Origin: Xanthomonas vesicatoria ATCC 35937
GTDB lineage: Bacteria > Pseudomonadota > Gammaproteobacteria > Xanthomonadales > Xanthomonadaceae
Reading direction: 5' to 3'
NCBI RefSeq assembly: GCF_001908725.1
Contig: NZ_CP018725.1
Coordinates: 1,302,001-1,366,000 of the forward strand
Length of the DNA: 64,000 bases
Shown here: positions 43,605-52,781 of the stretch, piece by piece
Layout: every line of letters starts with the position of its first letter
How positions within the stretch are numbered: the first letter of the stretch is position 1
The notes under the pieces: generated by a model
What the model was told of the DNA's origin: nothing
What the model saw: only the letters and a program-made list of their open reading frames with translations
The model's database searches: none
Program-made: the position numbers and the translations under genes

Positions 43605-45038
43605 ATGGCGATCCCGATGCCTCCTTCTGCTCCTGTCCTGCGCGCCTACGCCACCATCAAGCCGCTGTTATGGCTGGTGTCGCTGGCGATCTTCATGCAG
43701 ATGCTGGATGCGACCATCGTCAATACGGCGTTGCCGTCGATGGCGCGCAGCCTGCACGAAAGCCCGCTGCAGATGCAGTCGGTGGTTTTCAGCTATGCGC
43801 TGGCGGTGGCGATGTTCATCCCGGCATCGGGCTGGATCGCCGATCGCTTCGGAACACGACGCACCTTCTTGGCGGCGATCATCGTATTCACGCTGGGCTC
43901 GTTGCTGTGCGCAGCAGCGCAGCAACTGCCGCAGCTGGTGGGTGCGCGTATCGTGCAAGGCATCGGCGGGGCGATGCTGTTGCCGGTGGGCCGGCTGGCG
44001 GTACTCAAGACGGTGGCGCGCGAAGATTTTCTGCGCGCCATGAGCTTTATCGCCATCCCCGCGCTGATCGGCCCGTTGATCGGCCCAACGCTGGGCGGGT
44101 GGCTGGTGGAAGTGGCGTCCTGGCACTGGGTGTTCTTGATCAACCTGCCGATCGGCATCATCGGCTTCATCGCCGCGCTGAAGATCATGCCGGACCATTA
44201 CGGCGATGCACAGAGGCGCTTCGATCTGGTCGGCTATCTGATGCTGGCCTTCGGCATGGTGGCGTTGTCGCTTGCGCTGGATGGCATATCCGAACTCGGC
44301 CTGCAGCATGCGTTTGTGATGTTGCTGGCAATCGGCGGGCTGGCTGCCCTGGCCGGCTATTGGCTGCATGCGGGCAATACCGGCAACGCGCTGTTTCCGT
44401 TGGCGCTGTTCAAGGTGGCGAGTTATCGCATCGGCATCCTGGGCAACCTGTTCGCACGCGTCGGCAGTGGGTCGATGCCGTTCTTGATTCCGCTGTTGCT
44501 GCAGGTGGGCCTGGAGATGAGCCCGATGAATGCCGGGCTGATGATGGTGCCAGTGGCGCTGGCCGGCATGGCTGCAAAGCGCGCGGCGGTGAAGCTGGTT
44601 GGGCGTTTTGGCTACCGCAACACCTTGATGGTCAATACCGTGCTGGTGGGGCTGGCGATGGCCAGCTTCGCGCTGATCGATGTGGGCCAGCCGTTGTGGT
44701 TGCGGCTACTGCAACTGGCCTGCTTCGGCGGCGTCAATTCGCTGCAATTTACCGTGATGAATACCGTTACCCTGCGCGACCTGGATCGCGATCAGGCCAG
44801 CCCGGGCAACAGCCTGTTGTCGATGGTGATGATGTTGGCGACCGGTTTTGGCGCCGCAGCGGCCGGCAGCCTGCTGGCCGCCTTCGACACCCATCTGGGC
44901 GATACGCACGGCGCCACTGCGGCGCTGCATGCCACCTTCCTGTGCGTGGGCGGTATCACGCTGTCGTCGACGCTGATCTTCTGGCAGCTGGCCGAGACGC
45001 GGCCGCACCCGAAGGAAGTGGAAGCGGTGGCCGAGTAA
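43605..45038 (+). CDS. MFS multidrug exporter, MdtD-like (DHA2 family)
   Basis: A 477-residue transporter with about 14 membrane segments. It matches E. coli MdtD closely along its length as far as memory allows: FMQMLDATIVNTALPSMARSLHESPLQMQ in helix 1, GGAMLLPVGRLAVLKTV, LGGWLVEVASWHWVFLINLPIGIIG, and GNSLLSMVMMLATGFG. Drug/proton antiport is the family function; the substrate is not predictable. ATG 43605 or 43617 are both possible, neither with a clear ribosome site. Unlike mdtABCD in enterics, no RND pump is adjacent. It converges on the first hybrid kinase. Confidence 0.88.
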   Translation: MAIPMPPSAPVLRAYATIKPLLWLVSLAIFMQMLDATIVNTALPSMARSLHESPLQMQSVVFSYALAVAMFIPASGWIADRFGTRRTFLAAIIVFTLGSLLCAAAQQLPQLVGARIVQGIGGAMLLPVGRLAVLKTVAREDFLRAMSFIAIPALIGPLIGPTLGGWLVEVASWHWVFLINLPIGIIGFIAALKIMPDHYGDAQRRFDLVGYLMLAFGMVALSLALDGISELGLQHAFVMLLAIGGLAALAGYWLHAGNTGNALFPLALFKVASYRIGILGNLFARVGSGSMPFLIPLLLQVGLEMSPMNAGLMMVPVALAGMAAKRAAVKLVGRFGYRNTLMVNTVLVGLAMASFALIDVGQPLWLRLLQLACFGGVNSLQFTVMNTVTLRDLDRDQASPGNSLLSMVMMLATGFGAAAAGSLLAAFDTHLGDTHGATAALHATFLCVGGITLSSTLIFWQLAETRPHPKEVEAVAE

Positions 45039-45118
45039 TCCGCCACACGCCGTCGATCAGGTGCCATGTCACGCGTGCGCGCCGTGCATGGCATCGGCGC
45101 CCTGAGCGGTCGGTAGCT

Positions 45119-48100
45119 CTAAATGTCCTCGCGCGGGCGGCCCCGCCGCAGTGCATCGGCGATGGTGTCAGCCAGCATGTCGCCGGTCAGCGGCTTGCGC
45201 AGGAAACTGTCGAAGCCGGCCTCCTTGGCGGTTGGCTCGGCGGCCTCATCGGAACGCGCGGTCACCGCAATCAGCGGCATCTCGTAGCCGAACACGCGCA
45301 GTTGACGCGCCAGTGCGAACCCGTCCAACCCGGGCAGATCCAGATCCAGCAGCGCCAGGTCGAACGTGTTGTCGGCAGCTTCGGTCAGGGCAGCCAAACC
45401 GTGCGGCGCATGCACTACCGAGTGCCCCTGCGAGCGCAGCAGGCCGACGATGACCTCGGCAATGGTCGGTTCGTCTTCCACCAGCAGGATGCGCTGCGGC
45501 GCGATGGCCGCGCTGGCACGCGTCACTTCACCGCTGAGCGCAGCGTTGGAGGCCACCCAGCGCAGCGGCAGGTCCACGACAAATCGCGTCCCGGCGCCCA
45601 GACGACTGATGACTTCGATATGCCCGCCCATCGCCAGGGCCAGTTCCTGGCAGATCGCCAAGCCCAGACCACTGCCGCCGTAGCGCGAGGTGGTCTTGGC
45701 GCCATCGCCCTGCTCGAAGCGCTGAAACAGGCGTGCCTTTTGGTCGGCATTGATGCCCGGGCCGGTATCTGCGACTTCGAAGCGCAGGCCCTGATACGTC
45801 CCCAGCGTGGTCAACTTCAAACCAACCACGCCGCGCTCGGTGAACTTGATCGCGTTGCTGAGCAGATTGAGCAGGATCTGCCGGATACGGGTGGGGTCGC
45901 CGCTGGCGGTGATATCGCCAAGCAGACCGATTTCCAGGCTGAACCGCAGGCCGCGCTCCTGCGCCAACGGCGCCATCAACGCCTCCACCTCGGCCACCAG
46001 TTGACGCACCGAGAACGGCTGCAGATCCAGCTCAAGTCGCCCGGACTCGATGCGCGCAAGATCCAGCGCATCGTTGACCAACCGCAACAGATGCGCACCC
46101 GCACGACGGATCGATTCGGTGTAGCTGCGTTGCGTGGCATCCTGCGAGGTCTTGAGCAACAACTCGCTCATGCCCAGCACACCGGTCATCGGCGTGCGGA
46201 CTTCGTGGCCGAGCGTTGCCAAAAAACGCGTCTTGGCGAGCGATGCCTGCTCGGCCAGTTCCTGTTTGTGCACCGCCAACTGCCAGGCATTCAACCGGCG
46301 CAGACGACGGCGATAGAGCAAGACCATTGTGGCGAACAGGCACACTGCCAGCAGACCGAGCGCAGTCAGCCCCCACGGCGACAGCCACCATGGCGGCAAC
46401 ACCTGAAAGCGCAGTGTCTGGCTTGCCGACCAGATGCCGTCCGCAGTCCGCCCCTGCACTTCCAGTGTGTAATGCCCCGATGGCAGGCGCGAAAACAAGC
46501 GCTCGCCACTGGGCCCGACATCAATCCAGTCCGGATCGTAACCGCTGAGGCGGAAGCGGTAACTGGTTGATTCGGGATTGGTGAAGGTCGGCATACGCGC
46601 CACGATGTGCAAGTCGCGGTCGCCGTCCTGTATCTGCAGCGGCACGACGCCGGTGACATCCAGCCCACGCTCGCCACGTCGCAACCCCACCCGTTCGATC
46701 AACAACGGTGGCCGACGTAAATTGGGGCGCATCGTGGACGGATCGAACACCACAACGCCATCGGACGTGCCACCCAATATCTGCCCGCCGCTTGCCTGCA
46801 CCAACGAGGCCACCTGCATGGGCGAGCTGGGCAGCCCATCGTGCACGTTGTACACGCGGACCAGCTTGCTGCCGGGATCGACACGGATCAGTCCACGATG
46901 ACTGGACACCCAGGCCACGCCACCGGCATCGACCACCATGCCGGTCGGCGCCACTTTCGGAAACTCCTGCTCCTTGCCCACCGTGTCCAGCTGCTTGAGC
47001 TGCGAGCCATCCCACAGGTATCGCCGCAATTCGCCTACCAGCCCTGCCCAGACGATGCCGCCATCTCCCAGGCGGAACACGTACGTTGGCAGATCAGCAG
47101 CGCCGGGAACCGCGATGAATCGGTCGGACTGCGGGTCCCACCGCCACAGACCGGCGTTGTTGCTCAGCCAGATCTGCCCATCCGGTCCAATCCGCTTGTC
47201 CAGCACGGTCAGCGCCTTCAGGCCGTGGCTTCCGTAATCGATCGTCCTGAGCAGTTGCCCCTCGCCGCTCCACAGCTGTATGCCCTGGGTCATCAGCGCT
47301 ACCCAGATGCGCCCTTGCGCATCTTCGGCCATCCGGCCCGGCCTGCCCGCAATATCGGGGTCGGCCGCGGGATCGACACTCTGCAACAGCGGCCAGCGCT
47401 TGACCTGACGTGTGCGCGGGTCGTACCGCACCAGCGTTCCCTGTACACCGATCCAGACCACCCCCTGCCTGCTTTCGAACACGGTGTCAGGGACGCGGAT
47501 CGGATCGATATTGGGCAAATGCAGCTTGACTCGACCGGTCGCCGGATCGAAGTATTCAAGCGCACCATGCGAGCCTGTCAGCCAGACCCCGCCTGCGGCC
47601 GACGGCGCTGCGGCGGTAATCGACGGGTTGGCCAGCGACTGCGCGTCATCCTTGTGATGCGAGAACACTGCAAAGGTGTCCCACCGCGGCGGCAGATGCC
47701 ACAGACCGCCCTCGAGGCTGGCAAACCACAGCCCGCCTTCGCGATCCTGATAGGAGGTGATCCAGTTCCGGTTGACCAGGCCGTGCGCCGATGCACTGTA
47801 GGTCGGCACCCTGTCGACGGACGAACCGTCAGTGCTGATGCCCAAACCGGCGTCGATGTCCAGCCAATAGCGCCCGCGTCGATCATGCAGCAGCACGCTC
47901 CTGACCTGCGGCTTGGTCGCAACGCTCTGCCACGGGCGCGTGATGGCCCCCCCAACGGTATCGAGCCGAAACGCGTTGCCTGCAAAGTCGGAAACCCATA
48001 GCACCTTGCCGTCCGCTTCCTTGGAAAGCCTGTTGACGGTCTGGTCTGCAACCGGAAGCGGGACGCGCTGCATGCGTTGACCGTCCCAGTGCGCAAGCCC

Positions 48101-48703
48101 GCTCCAGGTGCCGATCCACATCGAGCCGTCAGCGGCGGCCTCTAGACCTACGACGCTATCGGACGGCAGCCGGTAGGGCTCACTGGCGGTCGCGGAGAAG
48201 TGCTGCATGCGTCCGTCCGGCCGATAGCGGTACACACCCTGCTTGGCGGTTCCGATCCACAGAGCGCCATCCGGTGCCGTTGCCAATGTCCACACCATGG
48301 CATCGCGCAGTTCCGGAAACTGCGGATCTTCCAGCCGCTTGAATGTGCGCGTGTCCGCTTCCAGATAGCCAACGCCGCCGTCTTCGAAGCCCATCCACAC
48401 CCGGTCCTTGGTGTCGACACAGACGGTCCAGACCACGTTGCTGGTCAGGCCATCTTCCATCCGCCAGATGCGGTAGTTGCGGCCATCGAACCTGGCCAAG
48501 CCGTCATCGCTGGCAAGCCACAGATACCCTTGTTTGTCCTCGGTCAATTCATTGATCGTGTCCGACGGTAATCCGTCTGCGATCGTCAGCTGGATCGGTA
48601 CCGGTGTCGCTGGCGTACGCGCCTGCACGGGAAGCACTGCCAGACACAGGCATACCCAGAGCACAGCGAGCAGCCGATGGGGCAAGCGGGATAGAAAGTG
48701 CAC
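45119..48703 (-). CDS. Hybrid sensor kinase with periplasmic beta-propeller (copy 1)
   Basis: A 1194-residue one-protein phosphorelay. Order: signal peptide (about 1-25, HRLLAVLWVCLCLAVLPVQA); two seven-bladed Reg_prop propellers (about 30-700, repeats such as GYLWLASDDGLARFDG and GALWIGTAKQGVYRY); Y_Y_Y domain (YRFRLSGYDPDWIDVG); one membrane helix (WGLTALGLLAVCLFATMVLLY); HisKA with His833 in FLATLGHEVRTPM; HATPase with NLLSNAIKF, DTGPG and GSGLGLAI; and a receiver with Asp1120 in LLDLDLPG. No AraC output or HPt domain, so a separate HPt/regulator is needed. GTG 48703 aligns with the start of copy 2. The periplasmic ligand is probably a carbohydrate or peptide (family inference). Confidence 0.92.
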   Translation of the reverse strand: MHFLSRLPHRLLAVLWVCLCLAVLPVQARTPATPVPIQLTIADGLPSDTINELTEDKQGYLWLASDDGLARFDGRNYRIWRMEDGLTSNVVWTVCVDTKDRVWMGFEDGGVGYLEADTRTFKRLEDPQFPELRDAMVWTLATAPDGALWIGTAKQGVYRYRPDGRMQHFSATASEPYRLPSDSVVGLEAAADGSMWIGTWSGLAHWDGQRMQRVPLPVADQTVNRLSKEADGKVLWVSDFAGNAFRLDTVGGAITRPWQSVATKPQVRSVLLHDRRGRYWLDIDAGLGISTDGSSVDRVPTYSASAHGLVNRNWITSYQDREGGLWFASLEGGLWHLPPRWDTFAVFSHHKDDAQSLANPSITAAAPSAAGGVWLTGSHGALEYFDPATGRVKLHLPNIDPIRVPDTVFESRQGVVWIGVQGTLVRYDPRTRQVKRWPLLQSVDPAADPDIAGRPGRMAEDAQGRIWVALMTQGIQLWSGEGQLLRTIDYGSHGLKALTVLDKRIGPDGQIWLSNNAGLWRWDPQSDRFIAVPGAADLPTYVFRLGDGGIVWAGLVGELRRYLWDGSQLKQLDTVGKEQEFPKVAPTGMVVDAGGVAWVSSHRGLIRVDPGSKLVRVYNVHDGLPSSPMQVASLVQASGGQILGGTSDGVVVFDPSTMRPNLRRPPLLIERVGLRRGERGLDVTGVVPLQIQDGDRDLHIVARMPTFTNPESTSYRFRLSGYDPDWIDVGPSGERLFSRLPSGHYTLEVQGRTADGIWSASQTLRFQVLPPWWLSPWGLTALGLLAVCLFATMVLLYRRRLRRLNAWQLAVHKQELAEQASLAKTRFLATLGHEVRTPMTGVLGMSELLLKTSQDATQRSYTESIRRAGAHLLRLVNDALDLARIESGRLELDLQPFSVRQLVAEVEALMAPLAQERGLRFSLEIGLLGDITASGDPTRIRQILLNLLSNAIKFTERGVVGLKLTTLGTYQGLRFEVADTGPGINADQKARLFQRFEQGDGAKTTSRYGGSGLGLAICQELALAMGGHIEVISRLGAGTRFVVDLPLRWVASNAALSGEVTRASAAIAPQRILLVEDEPTIAEVIVGLLRSQGHSVVHAPHGLAALTEAADNTFDLALLDLDLPGLDGFALARQLRVFGYEMPLIAVTARSDEAAEPTAKEAGFDSFLRKPLTGDMLADTIADALRRGRPREDI

Positions 48704-49012
48704 CGGATCAGTTTCACGACAAGTCGGCGCATAGTGGGGGCCACGCGCGATGCGGGCAAGCCCGACGCTGCGCGTACGGCTGCGCATGCACCCCGTCTCC
48801 AGGATGGGAGGCGGTAGCATCGTTGACACACCCGCCGTGTGCCCCAGTGGCTGCGAGCACCGGGCGCGAGGCTGACATTGTGCCGGAAGAACTTTCATCC
48901 CCTGGCCAGATCATCACGGCCTTGAAGCACGGCTCACATCGCTGCTGCCCGGCGAACGCCCTGCATCACACCCAATCGATGCCCGCTCAGGTCGGGGCAT
49001 CGGCGCTGTCTG
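48704..49012. other. Intergenic region between kinase copies 1 and 2
   Basis: 309 bp on the upstream side of copy 1. It should hold its promoter; nothing recognisable otherwise. Confidence 0.4.
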
Positions 49013-52000
49013 TCAGCGCGTGTTGCGCAGCGCCTCGGCAATGGTATCGGCGAGCATCTCGCCGGTCAGCGGCTTGCGCAGGAAGCAGTCGAACCCGGCT
49101 TCCCGCGCATTTGGTTCGGCGGCTTCGTCGGCGCGCGCGGTCACCGCGATCAGCGGCATCCGGTTACCGAACACGCGCAGTTGTCGCGCCAATGCGAAAC
49201 CATCCAGGCCGGGCAGATCCAGATCCAGTAACGCCAGATCGAAGGTGTTGTCGGCGGCTTCGGTCAACGCGGCCAGTCCGTGCGGTGCATGTACCACCGA
49301 ATGTCCCTGGGCCCGCAGCAGGCCGACGATGACCTCGGCGATGGTCGGGTCGTCCTCCACCAGCAAGATGCACTGCGGCGCGACCGCAGCGCCGGCACGC
49401 CCCGCTTCGCCGCCGAGCGGCGCATCCGAGGCTACCCAGCGCAGCGGCAGATCCACCACGAACTTCGTCCCGGCGCCGAGCCGGCTGATCACCTCGATAT
49501 GCCCGCCCATCGCCAGGGCCAGTTCCTGGCAGATCGCCAAGCCCAGACCACTGCCACCGTAGCGCGAGCTGGTCCTGGCGCCATCACCCTGCTCGAAGCG
49601 CTGGAACAGGCGTGCCTTCTGTTCGGCATTGATGCCCGGACCCGTGTCGGCCACCTCAAAACGCAGGCCTTGATATGAACCGAGCGTGGTCAACTTCAGG
49701 CCCACCACGCCGCGCTCGGTGAACTTGATCGCGTTGCTGAGCAAATTGAGCAGGATCTGCCGGATGCGGGTGGAATCGCCGCTAGCGGTGATATCGCCAA
49801 GCAGGCCGATTTCCAGGCTGAAGCGCAGGCCGCGCTCCTGCGCCAACGGTGCCATTAGCGCTTGGACCTCGGCCACGAGCTGGCGCACCGAAAACGGCTC
49901 CAGGTCCAGTTCCAGCCGCCCGGATTCGATGCGCGCCAGATCCAGCGCATCGTTGACCAGCCGCAGCAGATGCGCACCCGCACGACGGATCGAATCGGTA
50001 TAGCTGCGCTGCTTGGTGTCCAGCGAGGTCTTGAGCAGCAACTCGCTCATGCCCAGCACCCCGGTCATCGGCGTGCGTACCTCATGGCCGAGCGTTGCCA
50101 AAAAACGCGTCTTGGCGAGCGATGCCTGCTCGGCAACTTCTTGCTTGTGCACCGCCAACTGCCAGGCATTCAAGCGCCGTAGACGGCGGCGGTACAATAA
50201 AATGGCTGCAACGACCACGCACACGCTCAGCAGGCCCAGCAGGCCCAAGCCCCATGGCGCCAGCCACCATGGCGGCAGCACCTGAAAACGTAAGGTCTGG
50301 CTCGCCGACCAGATGCCGTCTGCAGTCCGCCCCTGCACTTCCAATATGTAATGCCCCGATGGCAGGCGCGAAAACAAGCGCTCGCCACTGGGCCCGACGT
50401 CGATCCAGTCCGGGTCGTAACCGCTTAAACGAAAGCGATAGCTGGTTGACTCCGAATGAGTGAAGGTCGGCATGCGCGCGACGATATGCAGATCGCGATC
50501 GTCGTCCTGCAGCTGTAGCGGCTCGACACCGGTGACATCCAGTCCGCGCTCGCCACGACGCAGGCCTACGCGCTCGATCAGTAGCGGCGGCTGGCGTGTA
50601 TTCGGACGCATTTGGCTTGGATCAAACAGCACAACGCCATCAGGCGTCCCGCCTAGAATCTGCCCGCCCGTTGCTTGTACAAGCGTATTTTCCTGAAATT
50701 GCTGATTGGGGAGCCCATCGTGAACTCCGTAGACCCGCACCATTTTGCTGGCAGGGTCCACCCTGATCAGACCGCGCGCGCTCGATACCCACGCCACGCC
50801 TGCACTGTCCACGACAAGTCCGTTAGGCGCTACCATCGGGAACTCTTGCCTACCGTCAATCGTGTCCAGATGTTTGAGTTGGGTGCCATCCCATAAGTAA
50901 CGACGCAACTCGCCCATCAACCCGATCCAGACAACGCCCGAGTCGGTGAAACGAAATACATAGTTCGTTGAAGCAGGCGCACCTCGAACCATGACGAACG
51001 TGTCAGCTTTCGGATCCCAGCGCCTTAAACCCGTCGTGCTGGCAAGCCACATCTGCCCATCGGGACCGAGCCTGAGGTCATAGACGTTGGAGTCATCCAA
51101 CCCATGGTTACCCCGTTCAATTTCACGAATAAGCCGGCCGTCCTCATCGCGAATCTGCAAACCCGTCTTGGTTAGCGAAATCCAAAGTTGATTGTGCGTA
51201 TCCATTGCTACAAAGTCGGGCGTCACCATGTCCGATACGACATGGGGCGCCGTGGACAATGACCAGTGCTTTCGTTGCCGGGTCTGTGGATCATAACGCA
51301 CCAGAGATTCCGCCAACCCAATCCAGACGTAGCCCCTTTTGCTCTCCAGCATGCACATGGGCCAACGCATACCCGAGATAGGACGAAGGTGACGTTCCAG
51401 CTTGCCGGTAGCAGGATCCAAGCGTTCTAGCGCTCCCCGCGTACCAGCAACCCACAATCCACCGGATGCCGATGTTGCCGTGGCCCTTACAAGAGGATTG
51501 GCCAGCGATTGCGGATCGTCCGCGTGGTACGACAACACTGAAAAAGTGCTCCAATTAGGTGGTAGATGCCAAAGACCGCCATTGAGACTGGCAAACCACA
51601 AGCCACCTTCGCGATCCTCGTAGGCACTTCCCCAACTCGGCTTAACCAGTCCATGTGCCGATGAGCTATAGAGAGGCACATTTTGGACTTGCCTACCGTC
51701 AGAGATTCCCAGACCGGACATTGTGTCCAACCAATAGTGCCCGCGTCGATCACGCAACAACATGCCCACGACGTGCTCGCCGTCGCCTGCATGCTCCCAA
51801 GGTTGCGGAACAAAATTTCCGCCAGAGTTGAGTCGATAAAGTACGTTATTGCTGTCGGCAACCCATAAGTCATCGTTGGAGCCAAGGCGTAGCCCATTAG
51901 AAAACTGACTATTTCCTGGCAACTCCTTACGATCGAAAGACATCCCATTCCATCGTGCGAGGCCTCCGTTGCTTCCGATCCAAAGCGCCCCGGCGGATGT

Positions 52001-52597
52001 AACCCGCAATGCAGTCACTCGGTCAGACGGCAAACTCTGCGCATCATCTGCCACAAACGTGAAACGCTGCATACTGCCGTCCGGTCGCCGCCGATACAGT
52101 CCGTTTTTTGAAGTTCCAAACCATAGATCGCCGTCGGGTGTCTGCGCAATCGCCCACACGGTGGCGCGTTTTAACTCAGGAAACTGTGTACTCTCCAACG
52201 GTTTGAATGCGCGCTGTTTAGCATCCAGAACACCCGCGCCACCATTATCGAAACCGACCCACAGCCCGTCGTCAGCATCGACTCCCATCGCCCAGACAAG
52301 ATTATCTGTGAGCCCGTCCTCCATCCGCCAGATGCGGTAACTCCGCCCATCGAATCTGGCCAGACCATCGGCCGTTGCCAGCCATAGATAGCCGTTCCGA
52401 TCCTCGGCAAAGTCGTTCACTGTGTTGGAAGGAAGTCCGTCGGCCACAGTGAGTTGGATTGGCACAGGCGTCGTCGGCACTGCCGCAAAGGCGAGCACGG
52501 GCACCGCTGTGACCAATAGGACCAATAGGACCAACCACAGTGCAGCAAGGGTGCGACTGAATGGAACACAGACGGAGGCGTGACATAAAAATTTCAC
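49013..52597 (-). CDS. Hybrid sensor kinase with periplasmic beta-propeller (copy 2, mosaic)
   Basis: Also exactly 1194 residues, with the same architecture as copy 1: signal peptide (TLAALWLVLLVLLVTAVPVLA), double Reg_prop propeller (about 35-700), Y_Y_Y, one TM, HisKA with His838, HATPase, and receiver with Asp1125. From about residue 715 (VGLRRGERGLDVTGV) to the end it is almost identical to copy 1. The propeller half differs more, and the DNA coding it (about 50700-52600) is clearly lower in GC with codons atypical for the window. This suggests acquisition or divergence of the sensor half and gene conversion of the signalling half. Confidence 0.92.
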   Translation of the reverse strand: MKFLCHASVCVPFSRTLAALWLVLLVLLVTAVPVLAFAAVPTTPVPIQLTVADGLPSNTVNDFAEDRNGYLWLATADGLARFDGRSYRIWRMEDGLTDNLVWAMGVDADDGLWVGFDNGGAGVLDAKQRAFKPLESTQFPELKRATVWAIAQTPDGDLWFGTSKNGLYRRRPDGSMQRFTFVADDAQSLPSDRVTALRVTSAGALWIGSNGGLARWNGMSFDRKELPGNSQFSNGLRLGSNDDLWVADSNNVLYRLNSGGNFVPQPWEHAGDGEHVVGMLLRDRRGHYWLDTMSGLGISDGRQVQNVPLYSSSAHGLVKPSWGSAYEDREGGLWFASLNGGLWHLPPNWSTFSVLSYHADDPQSLANPLVRATATSASGGLWVAGTRGALERLDPATGKLERHLRPISGMRWPMCMLESKRGYVWIGLAESLVRYDPQTRQRKHWSLSTAPHVVSDMVTPDFVAMDTHNQLWISLTKTGLQIRDEDGRLIREIERGNHGLDDSNVYDLRLGPDGQMWLASTTGLRRWDPKADTFVMVRGAPASTNYVFRFTDSGVVWIGLMGELRRYLWDGTQLKHLDTIDGRQEFPMVAPNGLVVDSAGVAWVSSARGLIRVDPASKMVRVYGVHDGLPNQQFQENTLVQATGGQILGGTPDGVVLFDPSQMRPNTRQPPLLIERVGLRRGERGLDVTGVEPLQLQDDDRDLHIVARMPTFTHSESTSYRFRLSGYDPDWIDVGPSGERLFSRLPSGHYILEVQGRTADGIWSASQTLRFQVLPPWWLAPWGLGLLGLLSVCVVVAAILLYRRRLRRLNAWQLAVHKQEVAEQASLAKTRFLATLGHEVRTPMTGVLGMSELLLKTSLDTKQRSYTDSIRRAGAHLLRLVNDALDLARIESGRLELDLEPFSVRQLVAEVQALMAPLAQERGLRFSLEIGLLGDITASGDSTRIRQILLNLLSNAIKFTERGVVGLKLTTLGSYQGLRFEVADTGPGINAEQKARLFQRFEQGDGARTSSRYGGSGLGLAICQELALAMGGHIEVISRLGAGTKFVVDLPLRWVASDAPLGGEAGRAGAAVAPQCILLVEDDPTIAEVIVGLLRAQGHSVVHAPHGLAALTEAADNTFDLALLDLDLPGLDGFALARQLRVFGNRMPLIAVTARADEAAEPNAREAGFDCFLRKPLTGEMLADTIAEALRNTR

Positions 52598-52781
52598 TGC
52601 AGGTCACAGCATAGTGCGGGCCACATCGAGCATGAGCAAGTACGCCTTGCCTCACTTGATATGCGCCATAACAGCAAGCACGGACAGGACTACCTGTTTC
52701 ATCGTCATTCTTTTCGAGCCACGCGTCGATCGCACGCACTCCCCAGTCGCACTGCACTGTACCTGCTCCACCACACTGGTT

